Source of the DNA: Solidesulfovibrio sp.
GTDB lineage: Bacteria; Desulfobacterota; Desulfovibrionia; Desulfovibrionales; Desulfovibrionaceae
Assembly: GCF_029978005.1 (NCBI RefSeq)
Contig: NZ_JARKOZ010000061.1
Span: forward strand, 1-64,000
DNA length: 64,000 nucleotides
Reading direction: 5' to 3'
Position numbers and translations under genes: made by a program. How positions within the stretch are numbered: the first letter of the stretch is position 1; each line of letters starts with the position of its first letter. This document shows, one piece after another, positions 1 through 12,384 of the stretch. Under the pieces are notes generated by a model. The model was not told the DNA's origin. It saw only the letters and a list, made by a program, of their open reading frames with translations, and did not search any database.

Positions 1-65
1 GCAAAGCCGGCCAGCACGTCCGGGCCAATTCCCTGACCCCGGGCGCCAGCGGCGAAGCGCCGCAT
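1..65 (-). CDS. N-terminal fragment of an unidentified gene cut by the window edge
   Basis: An ATG on the minus strand at 65 opens a frame that stays open to the edge of the window, 21 codons, beginning MRRFAAGARG. It starts 36 bases after the tgt stop codon and runs the same way, so it could be the next gene of that operon. No convincing ribosome-binding site precedes it and too little is visible to assign a family. It could equally be chance. Confidence 0.3.
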   Translation of the reverse strand, partial: MRRFAAGARGQGIGPDVLAGF

Positions 66-100
66 TTTAAGATGACTTGGGTGAAAAGAGGGCTTTGGAA

Positions 101-3024
<2,924 letters not shown>

Positions 3025-3181
3025 CCCTGGCAAGCGGAATAAATCGAATTGTAATACATTATGTGTTTCAATTTATGTCACATATCGTCATCGAAACACT
3101 GGCTTTCTCAGGCTAAAGGGACGGAGAGGCGACGCGACCGGGGCCATCGGGCAAAAATAAACTTCAACATACTGTTATATA

Positions 3182-3346
3182 ATGAATATTGAAAACGATT
3201 TGATTTGTCATTGTTTCGGCTACACAGCCCGGGACATCGAGGCGGATGTGCTGGCCCATGGCCGGTCGTTGATCCTGGAGCGCATCATCGCGGCGAAATC
3301 CGCCGGCGGCTGCCGGTGCGGCGAGACGAATCCCTCGGGACGCTGA
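3182..3346 (+). CDS. small BFD/CopZ-like [2Fe-2S] protein
   Basis: A 54-residue frame starting MNIENDLICHCFGYTARDIE and ending in NPSGR. Four cysteines (residues 9, 11, 44, 46) form CHC near the N terminus and CRC near the C terminus, with a charged helix-like middle. This matches the BFD-like [2Fe-2S] fold seen in bacterioferritin-associated ferredoxin and in the [2Fe-2S] half of CopZ, where the cluster segment also ends with NPSGR. The likely role is iron-sulfur or redox/metal delivery, but the partner is unknown. No Shine-Dalgarno is obvious before the ATG; a TATAAT-like string overlaps it. It stands alone in an AT-richer spacer and is short enough to be missed by gene finders. Confidence 0.75.
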   Translation: MNIENDLICHCFGYTARDIEADVLAHGRSLILERIIAAKSAGGCRCGETNPSGR

Positions 3347-3920
3347 TGCCTGCCGGAAGTCCGCCAGGTGGCGGAGAGTTGGCTGCGACGGCACGGCGTT
3401 TTCCCTGATTTTTCCTGACGGCAGGGGCATTGTCCAAGGCGTCGGGGCCTGCGGGCAGGCGCCGGGCCGTTCCTTGCCTGTCTCCGCACTTGTCTCATAA
3501 TGTAAATTATGTTAACTTTACTCCGTCAGTCACTGCCACAGCCAGGAAAATTCTGCCCCACGCGCCGGATCGGCTCCTGGATGCCTTGCCCGTCTCGTCC
3601 TGGATCGCAGCCTCATACGAGACGCTCGGCACTACGCTTCACGGCCAAGTCGGTTGTTTGCCCAACGAGGAAACAATTCGCCGCAGTCCTTTGAATTGTT
3701 CTCGGCCACTTCCAAAAGCCTGCGCTCAAGCCGGTTCCCGGAGCTCGATTTTCCTCGGCTTTCGGGAGTCCGCCGGCAACCGACCCGTTTCGTTGCCCAT
3801 GCGAGTTCTGAGGCTTGAAAGACATCGGTTAAGCGCTCGCGTATTGCTTTCTTTGGCGACATCACGATCGCATAACGTAACTATCTATTATTAAAAGTTA
3901 TTATTTAACTATGCGACAAC
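3347..3920. other. long intergenic stretch without a convincing gene
   Basis: About 570 bases between the small [2Fe-2S] gene and the typA terminator. The ends are AT-rich. An inverted repeat CATAAT-GTAA-ATTATG lies at 3496-3511. Short frames exist on both strands: 3430-3894 plus (154 codons), and 3632-3865 minus (77 codons, starting MMSPKKAIRERLTDVF). The minus frame looks the more protein-like, but it has no ribosome-binding site and no family I recognise. A decayed gene is possible. No transposase, tRNA or repeat array was seen. Confidence 0.5.
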
Positions 3921-3953
3921 AATAAAAAAAAGCCCGGTCACCCGGGCTTTGGA
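3921..3953 (-). terminator. intrinsic terminator of typA
   Basis: Read on the minus strand, AAAGCCCGG and CCGGGCTTT pair around a short loop and are followed by a run of eight T residues. It begins about 20 bases after the typA stop codon. This is a textbook Rho-independent terminator. Confidence 0.9.
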
Positions 3954-3974
3954 GTTCCTTGTGCGGCCGGCGGC

Positions 3975-5816
<1,842 letters not shown>

Positions 5817-5894
5817 GCGGGGGGTTCCTTGAGAAAACGTTGGCGGCGCGGGGCTTCGCCGCGCCGGGGCGGGGACATACCGCAACGGGCGGCG

Positions 5895-7613
5895 TTAGGC
5901 AATCGGCAGGGTGAAGGTGAAGGTGCTGCCCGCGCCGGGCTTTGATACGAAGAAAATGCGACCGCCGTGTGACTCCACGATGTGTTTGCAGATGGGAAGC
6001 CCCAGTCCCGTGCCCTTGGGCTTGTTGGTCAGGGTCGAGCCGATCTGGTTGAACTTCTCGAACACCTTGTGCTGTTCGGATTCCGGAATGCCGATGCCCG
6101 TGTCCGTCACCTCAACGACAAGGTAATGCCCCTCGGCCCGGGCCCGGCAGGTGACCGAGCCGCGCTCTGTGAATTTGAGCGCGTTGGAGACGAGATTGAC
6201 CAGCACCTGGATGATCCGGTCCCGGTCGCCCGCGACCTCGGGCAGGCGGCCCTCGATGCGGGTGTTGAGGGAAACGCCCTTCTTGGTGGCTAAAAGGCCC
6301 GCCGAGGCGGACATGACCCGCCGCACCACCTCGGCCGGGTCCACCCGTTCGCTCTTGAACTCCATCCGGCCCGCCTCGAGCTTGGCCAGGTCGAGCACGT
6401 CGTTGATGAGGTGCTTGAGGCGCTCGCCCTCGGACACGATGATGCGCAGATTGTCCATGACCTGGCCGGCCTGGCGGCGCCGGCGCGGGTCGTCGTCGAG
6501 GATCTTTTCAAAGAGCTCTTCCAGGCGTTTTTCGATGATGACCGCGAAACCCAGCACCGAGGTCAGGGGCGTGCGAATCTCGTGGGAGACCATGGACAGA
6601 AAGTCCGATTTGGCCCGGTTGGCCGCTTCGGCCGCCTCCTCGGCCCGTTTGCGGATGGTCACCTCGTGGGTGAGGCGCTCGTTGGTCCGGGTGAGTTCGG
6701 CCGTACGCTCGGCCACGCGCTGCTCCAGTTCGTCCTGGTAGCGCTGGAGCGTCTGCTCGGCCTTCTTGCGCATGGTGACGTCCTGGAGCGAACCGTCGAA
6801 GCGCTCGGGTTCGACGCCGGCGGCGCGGATGCGCCGGGCGTTGATGAGCCCCCAGATCAGGCTGCCGGACTTGGTGCGCAGTTCGATCTCGAGGTTTTTC
6901 ACCTCGTCGTAGCGCGCCAGTTGGGACCGGATGCGCTGCCGGTCCTCCTCGTGGGGCACCACCTCTTCCACGATGTTCTTGATGTGCCGCATGAGGTCGC
7001 GGGGCGAAGCGTAGCCGAGAATGGCGGCCATGGCCGGGTTGGCGCTGACCAGCCGCCCTTCCATCGTCGATTGGAAAATGCCCTCGGCGGCGTTTTCCAC
7101 GATGCTGCGGTATTTCTCCTCGGCACGCTTGAGGGCCAGCTCGTTTTTTTTGCGTTCGGTCACGTCCCGGGCCACGATGACGGCGATGGCCCCGTCCTCG
7201 CCGCTGGCCAGGCGGAAGGTTACCTCCACCGACAGCCCGCCCGCCTTGCCGCCCGGCCCGGACAAAACCGTCTCCATGCGGCCGGCCGCGAAATCGCCGC
7301 AGAAAAGCCCGCGCAGATGCTCCACGGCCTCGGCGGGCCAGAAGTCGGCGAAAAGCCGGCCCACCAGCTCCTCCCGCGGCCGGCCGAGCATGAAGGCGGC
7401 CGCGCCGGCCGTGTCCGCGATGCGCCCTGTGACCGCATCCACGAGGAAGATGCCCTCCCCGGTCTGGTCGAGCAGGGAACGGAAGCGCTCCAGCTCGTCG
7501 AGACGGCGCTTGAGTTCCGGGTAGTAGCTCTTGCTGACGGACTGTTCGCCGAAGCCCAGCAGCCGGGCCCGGCGGACGTCGGCGTCAGGCGCCGGCGCGT
7601 CTGGCTTCTTCAT
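5895..7613 (-). CDS. PAS-domain sensor histidine kinase (ErcS-like)
   Basis: A 572-residue soluble two-component kinase. Two PAS domains come first (about residues 42-156 and 165-285, each ending in a D-V-T-x-R-K-K type linker), then a coiled coil (about 285-335). A HisKA domain follows with phosphoacceptor His344 in SHEIRTPL, and last an ATPase domain with N477 in NLVSNALKF, DTGIGIP (504-510) and GTGLGL (534-539). No membrane segment or receiver domain is present, so it senses a cytoplasmic signal and its response regulator lies elsewhere. The start overlaps the end of the ErcA-like dehydrogenase gene by 29 bases, so the two are translationally coupled. That pairing recalls the ErcA/ErcS ethanol-oxidation regulators of Pseudomonas; the link is inference. 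Confidence 0.9.
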   Translation of the reverse strand: MKKPDAPAPDADVRRARLLGFGEQSVSKSYYPELKRRLDELERFRSLLDQTGEGIFLVDAVTGRIADTAGAAAFMLGRPREELVGRLFADFWPAEAVEHLRGLFCGDFAAGRMETVLSGPGGKAGGLSVEVTFRLASGEDGAIAVIVARDVTERKKNELALKRAEEKYRSIVENAAEGIFQSTMEGRLVSANPAMAAILGYASPRDLMRHIKNIVEEVVPHEEDRQRIRSQLARYDEVKNLEIELRTKSGSLIWGLINARRIRAAGVEPERFDGSLQDVTMRKKAEQTLQRYQDELEQRVAERTAELTRTNERLTHEVTIRKRAEEAAEAANRAKSDFLSMVSHEIRTPLTSVLGFAVIIEKRLEELFEKILDDDPRRRRQAGQVMDNLRIIVSEGERLKHLINDVLDLAKLEAGRMEFKSERVDPAEVVRRVMSASAGLLATKKGVSLNTRIEGRLPEVAGDRDRIIQVLVNLVSNALKFTERGSVTCRARAEGHYLVVEVTDTGIGIPESEQHKVFEKFNQIGSTLTNKPKGTGLGLPICKHIVESHGGRIFFVSKPGAGSTFTFTLPIA

Positions 7614-8766
7614 AGATGGCCACGATGTCGTCGAGGCTCGGTTGCCTGGGGTTGGTCAGAAGGCAGGGGTCGGCCATGGCGTTTCGGGCCAGGGCGGCGA
7701 TGTCCGTCGCGGCGACGCCGATGTCGGCCAGCCCCTGGGTCACGCCGAGCTCCCGCTTGAAGCCGATGATCGCATCGAGCACGGCCGTCTTTTTTTCCAC
7801 CATCGGCGCGGCCGCGTCCCAGCGCGCTCCGAGCAGTCTCCCCAGCGCCTCGTAGCGGCCGGGCTCGGCCTCGTAATTGAAGCGCACGACATGGTCGAGG
7901 AGGATGGCGTTGCAAAGCCCGTGGGGCAGGTCGAGCAGCCCGCCGAGGCTGTGGGCCATGGCGTGGACCGCGCCCAGGATGGCGTTGGAGAGCGCCATGC
8001 CGGCATAAAGGCTCGCCAGGAGCATGCCGCCCCGGGCGTCCACATCGTCCGGAGCCTCGGCGGCGCGCGCCAGATGAGCGCGGATGAGCCGCACCGCCTC
8101 CAGGGCCAGCAGGTCGGTCATGGGGCCGTGGGCGTTGGAGACGTAGGCCTCCACGGCGTGGGTCAGGGCGTCGAGGCCGGTGTTGACCGTGAGTTCCCGG
8201 GGCATGGTCATAGTCACGTCGGGGTCGATGAGCGCGGCGTCGGGAACCAGCGTCTTGCTGGCGATGGCGATCTTGACCCGTCGGGTAGTGTCCGTGACGA
8301 TGGCGAACTGGGAGACCTCGGCCCCGGTGCCGGCCGTAGTCGGCACGCACAAAAGCGGCGGACCCGGCCGCGGGACGTTGTCTACGCCCTCGAAATCGAG
8401 GATATGGCCCTTGTTGGCCGAAATGATGCCGATGGCCTTGGCGCAGTCCATGGCCGAGCCGCCGCCCACGGCCACCAGGGCGTCGCAGGAGCAGTCCTCG
8501 AAGGCCGCCGCTCCGGCCATGACCTCGTGGTCCCGTGGATTGGAGGAGAGTTCGGTGAAAAACTTGTAGTCGATGCCGGAGGCTTCCAGGCTTTCGGCGA
8601 CCGCTTCGGGCAGGCCGAAGGCGAAGAGGCCCGGATCGGCCACGAGCAGGGCGCGGCGCACGCCAAGGCCCGCCGCCTGACGGCCGGCCAGACGCAACGC
8701 CCCCCGGCCGAAGACGAATTCCGGCGCGACGAACTTGCGCAGGGAAAGCAGAAGTCGTTGCGGCAT
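7585..8766 (-). CDS. ercA: iron-containing alcohol dehydrogenase, ErcA-like
   Basis: A 393-residue group III (Fe-dependent) alcohol dehydrogenase. It shows the NAD-binding GGGSAMDCAKAIG and PTTAGTGAEVS stretches. All four metal ligands are present: Asp and His in LDALTHAVEAYVS, and two His in HAMAHSLGGLLDLPHG. The N terminus LRKFVAPEFVFGRGA and the SSNPRDHEVMAGA segment resemble Pseudomonas ErcA, a dehydrogenase-like protein that acts in control of ethanol oxidation, more than ordinary fermentative enzymes. Start chosen at 8766 because GGGAGGAG precedes it; the longer frame adds 30 arginine-rich residues. Its stop lies inside the start of a PAS histidine kinase. It may be a catalytic dehydrogenase, a sensor, or both. 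Confidence 0.85.
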   Translation of the reverse strand: MPQRLLLSLRKFVAPEFVFGRGALRLAGRQAAGLGVRRALLVADPGLFAFGLPEAVAESLEASGIDYKFFTELSSNPRDHEVMAGAAAFEDCSCDALVAVGGGSAMDCAKAIGIISANKGHILDFEGVDNVPRPGPPLLCVPTTAGTGAEVSQFAIVTDTTRRVKIAIASKTLVPDAALIDPDVTMTMPRELTVNTGLDALTHAVEAYVSNAHGPMTDLLALEAVRLIRAHLARAAEAPDDVDARGGMLLASLYAGMALSNAILGAVHAMAHSLGGLLDLPHGLCNAILLDHVVRFNYEAEPGRYEALGRLLGARWDAAAPMVEKKTAVLDAIIGFKRELGVTQGLADIGVAATDIAALARNAMADPCLLTNPRQPSLDDIVAIYEEARRAGA

Positions 8767-8830
8767 GTCTCCTCCCGGCGGCGTGGCTGCGCGGCGGCCT
8801 TCCCTGGCGGGCCGTCGCGGGAACGCCCTC

Positions 8831-9610
8831 TTAAGCCGTTGGGGGCTTCCCGACAAGCGCCGGGCCGACGGATTCGATGCCCCGGGCGGCCAGCGCCCCG
8901 GCCAGTTCCGGACCGGTCAGGGCGTCGAGCTCCCGCTCCCGGCCGTCGGCGTAGGTGCTGATGGCCGCGAGAGCGGCGTCGGCATGGCCCGGGTGGCACA
9001 TGACCTCCACGGTCCCCTCTCCGCCGAGGTCGGCGAAGGCCGCCTCCACGAGGCAGAGCAGGGTCTCCCAGGTGACTTCCTCGCCGTAGAAGCGCGTGAG
9101 GCAGCCATCGGCATGGGGCACGCCGGCCGCGTCCAGGGCCTGGCGCATGTCGCCCGAGAGCGCCCGGGCCGGCACGCCCAGCTCCCGGGCCAGCTCAAGG
9201 AAGACCGGAAACACGTCCGGCCGCTTGTGGATGTGGTGGTGGGAATCCAGATGGCTCGGCTCCAGGCCCGATTCGCGGAACCGGGCCAGTTGGGCGCGCC
9301 ATTCCCAGCGCACCTCGTCCGCCGAGACGGCGGCCACGTCGATCTTTTTCCGGGGGAACCGGCCGTCCGGGCCGACGAGGCTCGGCACGACGTCCGGCGG
9401 CAGGCACGGCGCGCCGCCCGTGAGCTGCAGGTGCAGCCCCACCCGGCCGGAAAGCGCGCCGCCCAGGCGGGCAAGACGCGAAACGCCGCCGGCCGCGCAG
9501 ACCATGGCCGTGGTCCCGCCGACGACGCCCGCCGCCATGGCCTGGGTGATGCCAAGACTTATGCCCTCGGTGAGCGCGAAATCGTCCGCATTGATGAAAA
9601 GCCGGCGCAT
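8831..9610 (-). CDS. YdjC/ChbG-family carbohydrate deacetylase
   Basis: A 259-residue protein of the YdjC family (ChbG, HpnK relatives), metal-dependent enzymes that remove acetyl groups from sugar amides such as diacetylchitobiose or hopanoid N-acetylglucosamine. The metal site is visible: NADDFALTEG near the N terminus (Asp pair), SHLDSHHHIHKRPDV in the middle (His ligands) and EVMCHPGHAD near residue 210. An AGGAGG ribosome-binding site precedes the ATG. It sits between elbB and the ErcA-like gene, all on the minus strand with short gaps. ElbB is an isoprenoid-linked gene, so an HpnK-like role in hopanoid maturation is conceivable, but nothing else here supports it. Confidence 0.85.
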   Translation of the reverse strand: MRRLFINADDFALTEGISLGITQAMAAGVVGGTTAMVCAAGGVSRLARLGGALSGRVGLHLQLTGGAPCLPPDVVPSLVGPDGRFPRKKIDVAAVSADEVRWEWRAQLARFRESGLEPSHLDSHHHIHKRPDVFPVFLELARELGVPARALSGDMRQALDAAGVPHADGCLTRFYGEEVTWETLLCLVEAAFADLGGEGTVEVMCHPGHADAALAAISTYADGRERELDALTGPELAGALAARGIESVGPALVGKPPTA

Positions 9611-9646
9611 CTGCCCTCCTCGTCCCTTATGTAATGACGTGCCGGG

Positions 9647-10306
9647 CTAGGCGGCCTTGACCCGGGCGAGCACCGCGTCCACGAGCTTTTCGATGCCCTT
9701 GGCGATATCGGCGATGCCGGGGCCCAGCATGTAGGCCGGGGTGGTGACGAGGTTGTTTTTCGCGTCCACCTGGATTTCGTCCACGGCCCGGACCACGTGC
9801 CTGGCTCCGGCGACCTCAAGGGCCTGGGCCGTGCCCGGGTCGTCGCCGATGGTCAGTTCCGGGAAAAATTCGCCGAGCGCCAGGGCCAGGACGGCCGGGG
9901 CGATGCAGATGGCACCGATGGGCTTGCCCGCGGCGTGCATGGCCCGGATCAGGGCGGCGACCGAAGGAAAAACCGTGCCTTTGGCCCCGTTTATGGCGAA
10001 ATCGCACAGGTTCTTGGCCGCGCCGAAGCCACCGGGCAGGATCAACCCGTCGAGGTCGGCGGCGCGGACCTCGGCCGCGTCGGCCACCGGCCCCCGGGCG
10101 AGGCGGGCCGCCTCGACGCGGACGTTGCGTTTTTGGCCGCTCGGGGCCTTGGTCGCATGGTTCACGGCCTCGACATCCATTTCCGGGGCCAGGCACACGA
10201 CCTTGGCGCCGGCCTTGTTCAGGAAATACAAGGTCAGCGTGGCCTCGTGGATTTCCGACCCGTCCAGGACGCCGCAACCGGACAGCATGACCCCGATGGT
10301 GGCCAT
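9647..10306 (-). CDS. elbB: isoprenoid biosynthesis glyoxalase ElbB
   Basis: A 219-residue DJ-1/PfpI-superfamily protein of the ElbB type, reported to have glyoxalase activity and to influence early isoprenoid synthesis. The ElbB signatures are present: GVMLSGCGVLDGSEIHEA at the N terminus, LILPGGFGAAKNLCDFA around residue 95, and the nucleophile region GAICIAPAVLA. Start chosen at 10306 with GGGAGGAAG upstream; the longer frame adds 14 residues with no ribosome-binding site. It diverges from the downstream plus-strand operon at 10460 and leads the minus-strand run elbB-deacetylase-ercA-kinase. Confidence 0.93.
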   Translation of the reverse strand: MATIGVMLSGCGVLDGSEIHEATLTLYFLNKAGAKVVCLAPEMDVEAVNHATKAPSGQKRNVRVEAARLARGPVADAAEVRAADLDGLILPGGFGAAKNLCDFAINGAKGTVFPSVAALIRAMHAAGKPIGAICIAPAVLALALGEFFPELTIGDDPGTAQALEVAGARHVVRAVDEIQVDAKNNLVTTPAYMLGPGIADIAKGIEKLVDAVLARVKAA

Positions 10307-10459
10307 AGGGCTTCCTCCCGCCTGAAAAAGGCTGTTTTCTCCCACCAAACCTGGAAAACTTACCCTTTGCCCCGGGCTTCGTCAAATTGCCGGGTTCACC
10401 AAAACCCCAGGAAACGCGCCGCGTTGCCTTTGGGGCCAAAAGGGCGCATGAGAGGGCGC

Positions 10460-11662
10460 ATGTCCACTTTCCTTAAGGAATCCTCCCGGAGCGGCGACAG
10501 GCCGCTCATCATCTCCGACACCACCTTGCGCGACGGGGCGCAGATGCCCGGCGTGCATTTTTCCGTGGACGACAAGGTCGCCATCGCCAAGGCCCTGGCC
10601 GAGGCCGGGGTGGACGTGGTCGAGGCCGGCTTTCCGGCCGTTTCCGAACGCGAGGTCGAGGCGGTGCGGCGCATCTGCGCCGAGGCGGACGTGCCGCGCG
10701 TCATGGTCCTGTGCCGGGCCGTGGCCGGCGACATCGAGGCCGCCTGGCGCGCCCTGGCCGAGGCCGACCCCGACCGGCGCGGCGTGGGCGTCTTTCTGGC
10801 CACGAGCCCCTTGCACCGGCGCTATAAGCTCGGCAAGTCCAAGGACGAGTGCCTGCGCATGATCGACGCCGCCGTGGTCCAGGCCCGTCGGCGCTTCGAC
10901 AAGGTGACCTTCAGCTGCGAGGACGGCAGCCGCACCGAGCCGGCCTTTTTGCGCCGGGCCTACGGCGTGGCCATGGACGCCGGGGCCACGGGCATCGGCT
11001 TTCCCGACACCCTGGGCGTGCTCACGCCCGAGGCCGTCAAACGGCGGGTGCGCATGCTCGTCACCCTGGCCCATCCGCGCGGGGTCAAGCTGCGGGTGCA
11101 CTTCCACGACGACCTTGGCCTGGCCACGGCCAACACCCTGGCTGCCGTGGCCGCCGGCGCGGACATCGTGCACCTGACCGTGGGCGGCATCGGCGAACGG
11201 GCCGGCAACGCCGCCCTGGAAGAGACGGTCATGGCCCTGCGGCTGCACGCAAGGCAGTACCGACGGGCCGTGGGCGTGGACCCGGCCCGGCTGACATCTC
11301 TGTGCCGGCTGGTCTCGCGCCTTTCCGGCGTGCCGCTGCCGGCCAACAAGGCCGTGGTCGGCGGCAACGTCTTCGCCACCTCGGCCGGCGTGCACCAGGA
11401 CGGTCTGCTCAAGCACCCGGACACCTACCTGCCCTTTCGGCCGGAAACGGTCGGGGCCGAGGGCATCCGCCTGCCCCTTTCGGCCATGTCCGGCAAGGCC
11501 GCCCTGGCCCTTCGTCTGACCGAACTCGGCATCGCCCTTTCCGGGGCGGAACTGGCCGCCGCCAGCCGGCTGGTCAAAAACGCCGACCCGTCGGAATGGG
11601 CCGACGAGGAGGCGCTCCTGCGCCGGGCCGCGGCCATGGCCCGGGGGAAAGGCGCGGCGTGA
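10460..11662 (+). CDS. 2-isopropylmalate / homocitrate synthase family enzyme
   Basis: A 400-residue DRE-TIM metallolyase that condenses acetyl-CoA with a 2-oxo acid. Visible are SDTTLRDGAQMPGV with its metal Asp, the TIM-barrel HFHDDLGLATANTLAA with metal His, GGIGERAGNAALEE, and a C-terminal GVHQDGLLKHPDTY. Full-length LeuA proteins (about 500 residues) end in a leucine-sensing regulatory domain, which is missing here. The protein therefore resembles NifV/short-LeuA enzymes and would not be leucine-inhibited in the usual way. The HQDG motif favours a LeuA-like substrate; no nif genes are near. An ATG four codons upstream (10448) is an alternative start. Its stop overlaps the next start by 4 bases (GTGA). 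Confidence 0.85.
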   Translation: MSTFLKESSRSGDRPLIISDTTLRDGAQMPGVHFSVDDKVAIAKALAEAGVDVVEAGFPAVSEREVEAVRRICAEADVPRVMVLCRAVAGDIEAAWRALAEADPDRRGVGVFLATSPLHRRYKLGKSKDECLRMIDAAVVQARRRFDKVTFSCEDGSRTEPAFLRRAYGVAMDAGATGIGFPDTLGVLTPEAVKRRVRMLVTLAHPRGVKLRVHFHDDLGLATANTLAAVAAGADIVHLTVGGIGERAGNAALEETVMALRLHARQYRRAVGVDPARLTSLCRLVSRLSGVPLPANKAVVGGNVFATSAGVHQDGLLKHPDTYLPFRPETVGAEGIRLPLSAMSGKAALALRLTELGIALSGAELAAASRLVKNADPSEWADEEALLRRAAAMARGKGAA

Positions 11663-12384
11663 TCCTGGCCACGGGTCTGCTCGCCCTGCTCCTGGCCGCC
11701 GTCCATCTCGAAGTGCGTCTGCTCGCCCCGGCCCTGGACGCGCCGCGAAGCCCCTGGCTGTCCCTGGCCGGCGGCGCGGCCGCGGCGTACGTCTTCGTGC
11801 ACGTCTTTCCGGACCTGTGCCAGGGCCAGGAGACCCTGCGCCGCACGGGCTGGGCGCTGGTCGCCGTGCTCGACCGCCACGTCTTTCTCATCGCCCTGGC
11901 CGGGCTTTTGGTCTTCTACGGCCTGGAGCGCGCCGCCCTGGCCGCCCGGGGCGGACGGGACGGACCGCCCGTGGGCCGAGGCTCCGGGGTCTTCCGGCTG
12001 CACCTCGTCTCCTTCGCCCTGTACAACTTCCTTATCGGCTACCTGCTGGTCAACCGCGAGCGCCCCGGCCTGGCGAGCCTGGCCAGCTACGGCGCGGCCA
12101 TGGCCCTGCACATGGCCGCCAACGACGACGGCCTGCGCCGCCATTTCACGGCCGCCTACCGGCGGCTCGGCCGCAAGATCCTGGCCGGGGCGGTTGTGGC
12201 CGGCTGGGCTTTCGGTGTAGTCTTTCGCGTCCACGAAGCCGTGCTGGCCGTGCTGTTCGCCTTCCTGGCCGGGGGCGTGGTCATGAACACCATGAAGGAC
12301 GAAATTCCCCTGGACGGCTCGGGCAACTTCCCGGCCTTCGCCGCGGGCGCGGCGGGCTACGCCGCCCTGCTCCTCCTGTTATGA
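11659..12384 (+). CDS. multi-pass membrane protein, ZIP-transporter-like
   Basis: A 241-residue, very hydrophobic protein starting with GTG inside the stop of the preceding gene. About seven membrane segments can be read: one near residues 3-23, one around AAAYVFVHVFPDL, then HVFLIALAGLLVFYG, LVSFALYNFLIGYLL, GAVVAGWAFGVVF, EAVLAVLFAFLAGGVV and a C-terminal helix. The short HVFPDL motif after a glycine-rich helix recalls ZIP-type metal transporters and an uncharacterised bacterial family annotated that way, but the canonical His/Asp pairs of helix IV-V are not obvious. Substrate unknown. It is translationally coupled to both neighbours (4-bp overlaps), including an ABC exporter. Confidence 0.8.
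   Translation: MILATGLLALLLAAVHLEVRLLAPALDAPRSPWLSLAGGAAAAYVFVHVFPDLCQGQETLRRTGWALVAVLDRHVFLIALAGLLVFYGLERAALAARGGRDGPPVGRGSGVFRLHLVSFALYNFLIGYLLVNRERPGLASLASYGAAMALHMAANDDGLRRHFTAAYRRLGRKILAGAVVAGWAFGVVFRVHEAVLAVLFAFLAGGVVMNTMKDEIPLDGSGNFPAFAAGAAGYAALLLLL

Noticed and set aside
3186-3212. A Fur-box-like string around TGAAAACGATTTGA at the start of the small [2Fe-2S] gene
   Set aside because: Match to the 19-bp palindrome is poor and it lies inside the first codons; in an AT-rich patch such strings arise by chance.
3430-3894. A 154-codon plus-strand frame in the long spacer
   Set aside because: No ribosome-binding site, mixed composition, no recognisable motif, and it overlaps a more protein-like antisense frame.
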